A stretch of 64,000 nucleotides of DNA from Atopsyche davidsoni (Eukaryota > Arthropoda > Insecta > Trichoptera > Hydrobiosidae), in the NCBI GenBank assembly GCA_022113835.1, contig JAILWY010000010.1, positions 11,600,501-11,664,500 on the forward strand, in the 5' to 3' direction. Positions within the stretch are counted from its first letter, which is position 1. The number at the start of each line of letters is the position of its first letter. The position numbers were made by a program, and so were the translations under genes. The notes beneath the pieces were generated by a model, which searched no databases, was not told where the DNA came from, and worked only from the letters and a program-made list of their open reading frames with translations. This document shows positions 38,121-50,900 of the stretch, piece after piece.

Positions 38121-39235
38121 TTTTCTCTAAGCTGATAGCGGGGAACCCTCGGTCAACTTAAGCGGTAGCAATAGTAGGTATACTATTTTAATTGGCGACA
38201 CCCGATGACTGAACAAATGAAGTAGAAGGCTGGTAAGTATACAAGCTTTAAAAAAGAAGACGTCCTGTTAGTAAATCCGGCACAGGTGAGATTCACCAAC
38301 AGGTAGATCTCAGTCACGGTCACAGGAATTATCTCGTCTAATATGAAGTAGATGAATGGACTCCGGCGTTCAGACCGTGATGCCCAGGAGGAGTCGCCTG
38401 ACACAGCTATTGAATCCCAGTCTCAAAGAACGAAAAAATCTTGGCTGGCTTCAGGATTTTGAATAACGATTTGGACATCAGGAGGAGGCGTGAGTCTATT
38501 GGTCCATGTCGATGGTCGTTTATGGCGCTTTAGGCGCTCGACTTGTTAACACTAAGACACCAAAACTAAGTGTTATTTCATCAGCTCTATTGTGGATTTT
38601 TAAAGAAAAAACCCACCAGGAAAACGTCACCAATGATTGGTAGAATGTTAAAAAAAATTGAAGGCATTAATACTTTTCATAATTCATATTTATTTTATTA
38701 ATTTAATGTACATTAACACTGCATTAATTATCTTCTAAAACATTTAATATATAATAATAATAATAATATTCTGTTAAATAATTAGTCATTCTCGATTGAC
38801 AAGAAATAATTATTCTAAGAACCAAATATATTCTTAAAACAACTTGTTAATAATAAATTATGTAACAATAGTCAACTACATATTTGGTAAAAGACTAATG
38901 AAGTTACTACTGAGGCTTACCGCACCCCAGTAGATCATTTGAATCCAACAAATTGTATTTAATAAAAGTCAAATAATCCACAATTTAATAATTTCCACAC
39001 TTCATGCCAGTGGCTTAGTTAATCAATGAATTTTTAATTGGATTGTATTTGAAATTATTATTGTTTTTAAAATCATATTATTTACAATATTTTACATAGA
39101 TTCATTTATTTCAATTGACAACATAATTTAAGGTTAAAACGCTGTTAAATAATCTGAATTGCTTGCAGATAATCTGGTACAGAAGACGTTATAAAGTATT
39201 TCTTTAAAAGCCCAATTATAAAAAATTAAAAATAC

Positions 39236-39275
39236 ATATATATATATATATATATTTGTGTGTGTGTGTGTGTAT
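39236..39275. repeat. (TA)n/(TG)n compound microsatellite
   Basis: A TA run leads directly into a TG run, the same arrangement as at 18443-18500. Confidence 0.85.
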
Positions 39276-42200
39276 GCATTTGTAACTTTAATAAATCAAG
39301 GGAATGTCATGCGACAATTATAAATATGTATTTTATACAAGACCGTAGAATGTGTATTAATTTTTTATAATTTTGGGACATTGTTTTACCATTACACACA
39401 ATTCGTTGTCCAAGAATATTAGTTGTTTTCAATATTTACAACTTTATCCCTCATTAAATATGTCTTATCTGTCCTTGAATGACTACAGGCCTATATTTAT
39501 ATATATATATATAAATATTTCTGTGTAAATTGATAATACATTTATCACATGTTTTAAGTTAATATATTATTTCTTCATCAAAAATTATTTTTTTTATTTA
39601 ATTTTCAAACTTTTAAATTTCATCTGTAAGATGTTTTTTTTATTACCCTAAGCAACGACCGTTTAATAAAATTAATAGTTTATAGATGTAACGGAAATTT
39701 TGTGGTTCATTTTTCTAAACATTCTCAATAAGTTATTAACTTCGTTATAAGTTTTATTTAATTCATTTCCTTAAATAATCAATTGATGAATCGAGTAAGC
39801 TTTAAAATTAAAAACTGCCAGCTTCAACAGAACCTCATTCACAGTGAAGTTTAGTACTTAAAAATGGAAAGCACCAAACTTGTCAAAGTAAAACATTTCT
39901 CTCTGAGAATTATAAAGTAAGCTATTTACATTCATTGTAATAATATCATTATACGATGGTTGTTTTAAAAATATATTTCTATGGGATATTCTAGTCAGTG
40001 TCAATTTTTTCGAAATCTATGGAAAGAGTACCGAAAGACTCATTACACCAGAGATATCCTATAAATTATATTTAAATTTATGCACCATACACAAATTCCA
40101 GACTTATACAAACTACCAAGTTATTCAACTAGGCCATCATTATTAATATTTATGTTCATGCCTTAACTTTCTCCGATTCACTCATGATTAACGGACAAAA
40201 GTTATTAGACACAAAGAAGATTTAAAAATTGAATTAATGATTATTTGGCACAATAAAATGCAATTTATAAACCTTTTATTTTAATACTTAATTGTCCGCT
40301 TTCAACATTTTTATTTTCATCTAAACATTAATAATGTGTCAACACAGTTGACAATGGAAATTCATGACCTATATGTGATCATCTAAACAGGAATATTACA
40401 ATAATACTGAAATTTAAATACTCTTGATGAATCACTTACAACCTAAGTGAATAATTATATTCTTCAATCAATATCTCATCAACATTCAGTGTTAACTCTG
40501 TACTTGTCCAAAATTCAAGAAAGACCTTCCCAGTATCTTGTAACTACTATTATTGCAGAAGAATCAACCATTGTAGTTACTAATGAGTAAAGCAGATGTA
40601 TGTTATAAATGACATATTGATCTAATCCTAATAATGATATGTTATGCTCATGAGACTAAAAATCTAAGGCTATAAATACAAAATGCTTTGCATATAAATT
40701 AAAATGTTGTCGATGACAGTTCTTTCGGTGAGCAATACGAAATGTTAGTATCGTAAGTTTACAAATATTTTTGGTTGTTTGATTATTCACGAATGATATA
40801 TGAAGATACAGAAATTCTATTTCCATACAAAAATAAGATGAACATTATTATGTACATTAATTTGATACTATTCTTTATTTTCAATGAATATTGGAATTAA
40901 AACACTACAGTAGTTACTGTTAACTTTTGTGAGGTATCTAACGATATTAGGCAAGATATGATTTAATCAGAATGGACGCTCTTTTAGAGCGACTCAATTC
41001 AAAATCTTTTGAGTTATTGTTAGTTATAGGAATAAAAAAAATTATAAGTGAAATAGAATTTATATTCACTTATTTAGTTTTACATGTGTTAAAATTAGCT
41101 TTGCCACTAAAACAACAAATTTTGGCAAATATATGAATCAAAGGGGTCATCAGTATAACATGATAGTCTAAAATAGAATAAGCAGGTCCTGCATATGAGG
41201 TAGCATTATAATTAAAATTATTCCTGCATATTCATGCAATTTTCATTCAATGTATTTATGTTTTATTCATTGACTGTGAAACTATGTTGTTGCTATTTGT
41301 ATTTTGATGAATAAAAAAAACAAATTTATAGCTAACATTTAAGGACCTACCGAATATTTTAAAAATGTGACATCACAACATTACCAATAATAATGTATTA
41401 CAAAGTACCCTTTGAAACACAGTATATTTAACTTTTCAAAAGTAATCGAAATAATTCATTGTTGTTCTTGTAAAATTTAACACTAATATTGTAATTGCTT
41501 TGTATCAAAGTCAAAAATGTTTCTCGTATAAAACATGTAAGTAAAATTGTATAAATTATTGTAAGTAGCACATTAATATCTTGATGAAAATATCTCCAAT
41601 CTGAAAATTTCAGTCCCATACATTATTGTAAAATAAAGAATACTTATACACCAGTAACAATAGGTAGTATAAATTTCATAACTGTTCAAGTGTGAAGATT
41701 ATTATATATTCTGCCATTCATCAGAATTCTGTGGTCAATATGCAATAATATAGAATATTAAATATCATGGCATATTTTGTATATATGTTGACATTTTTTT
41801 TTGTATTCTTTACATTACGCTAGGTTTTCTGTCTATTATATAATATTACATTTAGCAAATTTGTTGTTGTGTATCCAACTTCAAAAACTTATCTATAACA
41901 CTTCTGTAAGATGATTAATACATATTTAATAATATATTCTTTGAAATGACATGCATATCAACATTATTTGATAACCATCCGCCGAATATCTATTTGGTAT
42001 TTTCATAAACTAATTACGACTGGCGTACCCATGTTTATTAATAACGTCTTACATTCAAAAATATAGTTGTGGTTTTATACCTCATATCGTTAACATGTTG
42101 TTTTATGGATTTTAAATAAACCTACATGGCTTATCATATTTTAATGAAACTAAAAATAATTATCACTTTTATTCATCAAAGTGTTAATTCATGATGAATA

Positions 42201-43481
42201 AAACCAGAGTTTTTATACCCAAATATTCTTCTAGTGGTCCTTATAAGTCAAATCTACTCAACAGAATGGCACATCTCATGAAATAAAACTAGTATGTATG
42301 ACTTTTTGCCAATATGATTCTACTCGAATAATACTATGCTGACTTTTCATTTTTGCACCCATATTCTGTGCATCGAAGAGTAATGAGGTCTTTCATTCAC
42401 GGAGACGAATGTTCATTTCAGAAAGTGGATTGATATTACAAGTGAGGTTACTGAACAAATTCCCTGTATTTTTAGTAATGTGCGTTAAAATTCAAATTTT
42501 ATATACAGGCTTTATTATATTTTATTATTTTCTAAAGGTTCTTAAAACAGACGTTCAATTTGAATATTTACAAAATAAAATTTGTTTTAAAAGTCTTGGC
42601 AATTGGCATTTGCTTAATATATCAAGTGCCAACAAATTACAGATAATTATTTAATGTCTATTATTATTTCAAATATTACTTTTATAAATGCATTTATTTA
42701 AAATCAGATTCATGACAATATAAATAAAATTGGACTATGAATCTTTTTTGATAATTATTTTTGGTCAAGGAAACCAACCAGGTGTGATTGACCAAAAATA
42801 GGATTTACAGTGTGTAGATACTCAAGAAAGGACATGCGTGTTGACATAAATTCATTCAAAACCTATCTGGAGAAATGCAACATACAACAGCAAAGCTATT
42901 TGTTCATTGTTCATTCAACGTTTTTCTTGAATATTCGTTGATGATTAGGTACAATTAATCCTATACCGATGTTATCTATTAACTTTTTGTTTGGATCAAA
43001 AATATCATAGTATTGTACATTCGTGAAATCTTACAATTCTAGTTTCTAATTTTTTGGCAAGTCTTGTAGCTGGCTGCTGACAACATAAGTTACATATCTA
43101 CTACATACACAATTTACAGAGATCCAAACTATGTACATTCTCTTAGCCTTTTATATTTATTTCTCATTTCTCGTCGCTTATTTCAATAGCATAATTTTGA
43201 AAATATCATAACACGGTTTCTTTTCAGAGTAAAATAAATTACATAGATATCATTACTACAAATATTTATAAACAAAAAGTATTCTCTTCAACTTCTTAAA
43301 TAAAAAGATTATATTTTAATGTCATACTTTAAAATTTTTGTTTTCAAGTGTGAATAAATTTCTATACTATACTTTTTATACAATGTCATTTAAAATTACA
43401 TTATCCTGTAATCATGAAACATTTCATTATCAACGTCAGATATATTTATACATTGACGGTATCATTTCATAGAAAGATTGT

Positions 43482-43526
43482 TTTATATATATTTGCATAT
43501 AATATTTATATGCAAATATATATAAA
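43482..43526. repeat. Perfect 19-bp AT-rich inverted repeat
   Basis: Arms 43482-43500 and 43508-43526 (TTTATATATATTTGCATAT and its complement) are exact, with a 7-nt loop AATATTT. The ATTTGCATAT core is octamer-like (ATTTGCAT). The AT richness makes chance formation plausible. Confidence 0.85.
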
Positions 43527-44820
43527 TTAAAATGTTAAATTAAATCATTAGTTCTTAATGATTAACCTCACTAAACTAAATTATTTCACATTTATAAATA
43601 AGTATTCAAAAATATATGAACACCACAAGGGAAAACATTTAACATTTACGATGTTTATTGTTGTCATTCCGCTGTGGTTTTCATATAAAAATACATAATA
43701 TTTATGGCGTAACAAAAGTATGTATGTCATTAACACAGATTTAAAATCATGTATAGTCAAATCAATAGGTATTCACATGAAATGGGCATTATTATTAACT
43801 CATGGGTTTTCATTGTATATGTAACAACTGTATATAGATGTAACCATAACTTCTTTATTGAATATTTAAGCTTTAATTTTATTTGCGATTCTGCAATGGT
43901 TCTCATTGAAACTCTAAGTTTGCACCTTCATGCATACCTTTCAGGTGAACATGCTTAAAAAGCGTAATTATATTATTTTTAAGGCATTGGCAAATAATAA
44001 GAACATTAATATTTCAATGAAGTTTAATATATAGCTAACAAAATTAAAAATCTTGTTTAAATTTGAAGGATTGCTAATAATATATATATATTTACATTAA
44101 TCAAGTGTACTTCTAAGTTGACCATTATGGCTCAAACATTTTTTTAAATATAATATTCATTCGCAAGATAATTAATTAATATTTAGTTGGGATATATAAA
44201 TACTTAACTTCACAATAATATACCATTATTCAAAAACTTAATTTCTCATTTGAAATCATATTTAAACTAGTCAATGTACTTATTTAAACTAATGTAAATA
44301 ACATGCAGAAATTTAAAATTTTGCACATTTTTTTTTTTATCTGAAATATTATAATACTGAATACTAATTTGTAGTTAATTCAATATCTAGATACGAAATA
44401 ATTTATACTCACAAATGTATTATTATTTCCATGACTATTGATGGCTAGCACAAAATTTGTCATAATGTTAAAGATATTACAATACTTCATAAATGGTTCT
44501 CATTTTAACTATCACTCTAGATGAATAATCTATTTAATAAATTAGGAGGTTATTTGAAAAATAGGCACCCAATAATCCACTTTTTATTGAAAATTCCTTC
44601 AACAAATTGAAAAGTATTTACCTGTCAGAATCAACTACAGAATATACTCCCCTTTATAATAATTTTCAATATGCCTATGAAACCATAGTAAATACTGAAA
44701 GTTTTGAAGGAATAAGGAAAACTTTATGCTTCGGTAGTTACATCGCTACTGCCTTGGGCTTTCTGGATCGTCAGCACCCAGGCGGTATATGCCGATGTTG
44801 ATTTTTAACTATTGGCCTTG

Positions 44821-44970
44821 TCAGACATTCATGGCGTAGTAAACAGAGTTATGAGGCAGGGCAGGGGGCGCAGTGGGGGAAGCAGCGGCAGCTGGTGCAC
44901 CCTCTGGGGCCCCGCGCACTGCCGCCGGAGCCGGGGACCCTGGTGCTGCCTGATACATTGGAGCTTGTAC
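44821..44970 (-). CDS. Terminal exon of the large minus-strand gene
   Basis: The acceptor is CATTTTTCAG|GTACAA, phase 0. It encodes VQAPMYQAAPG, an Ala/Pro-rich middle, and NSVYYAMNV with stop TGA (residues 599-647). The reading frame continues upstream into the intron to an ATG at 45006, which is not needed. Confidence 0.85.
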   Translation of the reverse strand, partial: VQAPMYQAAPGSPAPAAVRGAPEGAPAAAASPTAPPALPHNSVYYAMNV

Positions 44971-47900
44971 CTGAAAAATGTACATTGCACCATCAAAGTT
45001 TTCCATGAATATATATGATAATATATATGATCAGGGCAGGCTCACAGACTAGTAAAAATTCCAAGCAATTATTATTAAAGAATTATCAATAATTGAAGTT
45101 ACATAAAAGATTAGATCTCAAACATGCCACTCTAGACTAATTGTTAAACACTTAATACTCATAAATCATTAAATATAAATAGACAGAAAATAGTAAGAAA
45201 TTAATATGGCATACGGTAACTACTCTGTAATAAAACCACACAATATTCATTACCACAAATATTTATTACAATCTACCATAAAGCTTCATATTTCAACGAA
45301 ATTAACACTTTACTGTCCAGGCTGCTCTTGTGAAAGCTTTTGTGCATAACCACAATATTTTGGGTAATCTCCGCATGCATTATATTTTCCAAGATTAAGT
45401 CACAATTACAGTAGATTTCTACTAGTAGTATTTCAAAGAGTATGAACAAACCCTCAACTTCATTTAAATATGCAATATTATTTACAGCCACAGAACAATG
45501 ATGGCTGCCAAGAAATTGTTCAATGCATCACCTCGTTCAGATTATTCTTCTATATTCACATTTTCAATATTTTTACTTCTGTCAAATAAAAACATATTTT
45601 TGTCTCCAACGGAAATGTGTTAAATCATGCAAAAACTAAATGGGTACAAGCATTAAATTTATGAAAAATTAGAGACATGCAAGTTACTTTCATCAAGGCT
45701 CGAGGCATTCAGGGAGAGCCTTATCTTTTCCAAACCGTAACAAACAACTTAAAAAAGTCTTCAAGTTTAAATTTACCATATATTTTAACTGGACGAGTAA
45801 TGAATGATGTGTCTTAAGATCTTCAAAATAAGCGATTCATGGGCCTCCATGCTGTTTGGCATGTTGGATAAGAATAAACAAAATCAAATACTTTCTCAAT
45901 AAACTCATTTGAGTGTAATATATTAGAACCATTGATGTGTATATTGTAGGCATGTAAAATTTTCCATTCTGTATTTTATGTTATATTCGAAATGGAAATC
46001 AAGGTATACTTTACAAACCATTTAATAATTGCTGGTATTCTTTTTAGTAAAATTTGTGTCTAAATCCGAAATAATAAATTCAAAATTATTGTCCATATCA
46101 AAGCTAATATGTAAGCAGTATACGTGCAATCTAATATCATTATTATCTCTAAATATCTATATTACAATTCCAAATGATGAGTTGAATGTCCCGGAAAATC
46201 AGAAAATAATCAGGAAGCCTATTTTGTTCGAAAACTCATGCTTACAATATAAATTTGTAAAAGTAAATTAATATAAGCAAAATTATTGTTATACTGTAAA
46301 TATACAATTTGAAAGTAATTTTCACGAAAAATATTAGAATGTTAAAGTTTACATGTAATGATGCTTGTATGAAATGACTGTTCAATTATATAATCATGTA
46401 TATCTTTACAAAATAAACTTTTAAATAAATGTTGTACATATTACATACCTTTTCTGAATAACAGATCATATGACGAGCCAGAGGACGTGTAGGGACAGAT
46501 CGTAGTCTTGCTACTGGTGCAGAGCAAGTTATCTGTAATGCATTTTACAAATCAAATAGGTAGGTTTTAATATTCGATCTCCCATTTTGCTATTTGATGT
46601 CAAACTAAAACTGTAATGCTTGAAAAACATATTTCAGGCAAATTTCACAATAATACATTTTCACGTAAACAATTATTCTAATAAATATTCAGTTTTTGGA
46701 AGATATATTGCTTTCAAGCTTTTTAATTTTCTATTGCTTCATTCCCAGTACTGTTGCCATCTTCAGGGAATTGATAGGCATAATACCTAAGAATGGAATA
46801 TTTACTATAAAAACAACCGCCTTAACCTCCAAATAATTATTGAAAAAAGTGTACCTGCATAGGTACACCTGGCTGAGGAAATGGCACTGTTACCATCTGC
46901 GGAGTACTTTGGCTGAGCTTTAGAAGAGTAGGTTGCTCCCCTGACACTTGGTGCTGGTGCTGGTGCTGATGCTGGTGCTGGTGCTGGTGCTGGTGTTGTT
47001 GATGCTGATGCTGATGTTGATGCTGATGTTGATAGCCTCCCATAGATCCATTTTGTTCAACTAAAACAATGTAAGTGAACAGAGTGAAATACCCAACAAA
47101 AATTTACCACATCACAAAATATAATTACATATTTCAATGATTCTGGAATTATTGAATGCATTGTTAACATATTCTATTCTATTTATCAATTTGATTACTT
47201 GGTGGAGGATGTCCGATGTGGTATGGTCTGTCCACCTGACTATAGTGAGGGGGCTGTGGCATGGTAGAGTATGGAATTAACACCATAGTCTGGTGATATG
47301 AACGGATTGGCGGAGGAGACTCTGGTCTGCGGTGAGGTCGGCTATAAGTCATTCCACCCGGCCCATACATATCTCGTTCGCTAGCACACCTGTAAATAAT
47401 ACAAAGCACCGCTACTGAATGAATTCCAAATATTAAATAAAAATTACCTTTAAAGTAGGTATGTCTTTTTAAACCTGAATAAACAAATAGTGACTTTACC
47501 TAACATTGGCATAAGTATTGCAGTTCTGGTAGATGTTCTCGTGTACTTGCCGCCCCGGATCTGAGACCTGATGCTGCCTATGGTCCGGTATGTTATGATT
47601 GCGTACATCGTAACACTCTCTGGAAACTTGCTCCGTAGAATTTCCCATCTTAATATTCTGCTGGAAATCTTCCATGGAAGATCTGAAATAAGTTTATAAA
47701 ATATAACACAATCATACTAAAAATTATCTCATGTCAATATTATGATGTGAATATTTCTCTTCTATTCTAGACTTGCAAATTGTAATGTTGGGGCTTTTTT
47801 TGTAACGACATCAACTGCGTTAAAATACCTCGATTAAGTTTTATTTAAAATATTTACTACAAGATAATAAAAGTTATACTTTATATATGTAAAATAAATT

Positions 47901-50900
47901 ATCATATATTAATTCACTGTTAAGTAATTTTTATTACTACCGATAGTAATAAATATTATGTGGAAATAACAACGATTTTTCATTTGTAAAAATAAAAAAC
48001 TAGCATTTTACAATTATAATAAAACATCTGATTGTAATTTAATATTCAAAGATTCTATATTTTCTTTTATGTTAATTTACAACAGTTGTTAGAGTTATGC
48101 TTAAAATAAAGTCGGACTTACAATGGATTTCTCTATTTTTGTTATTGATTTTGTGTAGGGAAAAATATGTATAAAAAAACCCTTTTTTGATATAATATAA
48201 TAATATAGCTAAATATATATGCGTTTGGGATTTCTTTGATAACGGATTACAACTATACACTGCTAACCAGTGAAACCACCTGTTGACGCTCGGAGAAACT
48301 ATATGCAGCTTTCGATATTATCGACAAAGAGTGCAACTATCTTCGACGGTTTAATATTCTGTCAAAGTGTGGCAAAAATGAGCATTATTATTAGTTGGAA
48401 AGTGAAACTTTTTTGCATCAGTAATGATTGATGCTAATCAAAAAAATATATATTACTAAATGTGAAATGTTGATATTTACCTCCCGGGGACGGGCTCTTG
48501 GGCTATCAGAAGACGGTCGGGCGCTGCTGGAGCCAGATTGGACTCGGAGTAGTATGGCCAGGACACGTGGCCTGGGCGCGGAGCTGGAGGCAACAGGGAG
48601 GCCTGCATCTGCTGCAGGATCTCGTTCGTGGAGCCGAACCGTGGTTTTATCCCGCGGACAGACGGTCTTCGCTGAAAGCCTAGAAACCACCGCTAAATAT
48701 ACTCTTCAACTTTATTCTCTATTACTTTGATTAAAGTTCATATATCAGGAATCCACCGCACCTATACGAATTGAAAAAAAACCTCGCCAACCTTGTATTA
48801 TACATAGGTACGAAAAATAAGTCTCGGGCATTTCAAAATAAATAAAATCCTACCATGAATCCTACAAAGAATGGAATCCCCAAAAATACAAAAAAACTAG
48901 GTTAGAGGGTGAGCGTAGAGCCATGGAAAAAGTACTTATGTTAGGAAAAATCTATAGGAAAAAGCGGGGAATAGAGAACAAGAATATTTTACACGAATAA
49001 AGCAAATATCCGTCTCAGGTTCGCGTGCGAAAATAAAGTACCTACTTTGAAATGAATAATGCTGTTTTAACGATAGAATTCTTATATCTAAATTCTCGCG
49101 CAGCCTTTTGACTTGCCCGGAAAAGTTTACTAAACTTTTTGTAACTTCTATTTACGCCCTCGCCGATCACTTGCGATCTCTTTTTTAGAGAAAAACTTTT
49201 AGTTACATGTAAATTTGGGTTAAATATTTAATTTCTACTAATGTGACAGACTAATTTTGATAAAATAATTTTCTTTTTAAAAAGTAAATAAATAATTTAT
49301 TAGTATGATTTGAACGTCAAGCAATAATCTTACCATAGTCGTCTTGGTCATCCTCCTCGCTGTTGTTTCCGGAGGCCTGCTGGCTGTAGCGCTTGCGAAG
49401 CCTCTCTGTCCGAGCTTCTTCTTGTTCTGCAAAACGTGCGAGTTCATCTCCATCGCTGGCCCCTGTAACAATAATGCGGGCGCCTAGGATCAGAAGCGAA
49501 AGCTTTTGAAAACAAAGAAAATATATTGTATCGGACGAACGGCTGCATTAGTAACGCTGAAATTCAATATTTTTGACAGAGAGTACTTGGTGGAATTCCA
49601 TTTTAATATTTTTGAATAAAATACATGAAGGTTGGCGAAACCGGTCACAAATAAAAACGAACATGTGGAAAATCACTCAAATATTTTATATATAAAAAAA
49701 AGAATAAATATTACGCATGTTCAAAATTATTGTATATTTTCTTTGATAAATAACTGTATAATATATGGCAATAAATATGACACGAGCGGCGGGTCGACTC
49801 CTTTTGATTTGTCACCGAGCCCGCTTTCTTGTCAGAACAATAAGGACTAACCTCGGAAAATAAAAACATGAACAGATTCATCACGGATGTAAATAATCCG
49901 TATATATTGACATTCCAAAGTCATTAAATTTTCATACCTATATTTTCTGATATATTTGTAACTTACTCGAATGCATCGATAATTTTCTTTGATTAGCGAT
50001 AGCTGATCGCTTGGAGTTCTAAACATGTTTCATTATTATACTGTTTCTTTGAAACAGAGGAGAACAATGCTCAAGGTACTGGTAGATAGGGAAGTAGGTT
50101 CCGAGAACAGCACTTGACTGCCGACCGGCTTCGGTCGCATAATCACTCCCACGCGTTATCGTCTCAGAAACTTGCATGTCCAACTTAGTTTTAAGCACCG
50201 AACTTTATTTTCCATGTCTGACTAATAATATTAAGCATTACTTTTCACCATAATATACAATTATTTATTCAGAATATTTTATGTGCGTAACACAATAAAA
50301 TATAAGTATTTTCTTTGTAATTTGTTTTATATGTCAGTTAAATAAACATAATTTTTAGAAAAAAATTATTTTATGATTTGAACTTTTATGAATAAACACT
50401 AGGTTAACATTTCAGAACCCTTCAATTTAGATTATTCAGTATTATTTTACATTACTAACAAATCATATCATTGCTATAGTTGCACCGATCGAGGTGAATA
50501 CTGACCTGGGGTCCCGGCCAGCACGTCGGGGGCGGGCTGGTCGTGCAGCGGCTCGGCGCGGAGCGGCGGCTCCTCGGGGACGGGACGGCGCGCGGATGAG
50601 CTGCTGCCCGACGAGCTGGAGGATGGCGAGAAGCTCTTGGGCGGCAGGTGCGCCCCGCGGGTCTCTTCTCCCGAAGGGCTTCCCCGCTCGTCTTCCATTT
50701 CGCCGTCCGCATCCGCATCCACGTCGTCCTCGATGTTGCAGGTTAGCATTTTGATGCGCTCGGTGAGCGACGTGTCGTTTCGGATCTGCTGCTTCCGGCG
50801 CGGCTCCACCTTGACGAGCGAACGGCGCAGGGTGTTGCGGTCCACGGTACGGCGCACGGTGTCGTCTTCGCGGTACGAAGAGGGAAGTCGAGAGCGCTTG

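Larger units (their letters stand above)
38121..44820. other. AT-rich region, probably including a minus-strand 3' UTR
   Basis: No gene found. 38120-38560 may be more of the decayed retroelement. Beyond about 38650 the sequence is uniformly AT-rich and lacks GC islands, as in a 3' UTR or intergenic DNA. On the minus strand, AATAAA occurs soon after the stop of the neighbouring gene (44588-44583) and again further on, so the UTR length is unknown. Microsatellites are at 39236-39275 and about 39495-39515. Confidence 0.4.

Noticed and set aside
48418..48730. Alternative frames on both strands over the RRPSVRGIKPRFG exon
   Set aside because: Only the minus-strand frame without an ATG matches both neighbouring exons in phase.
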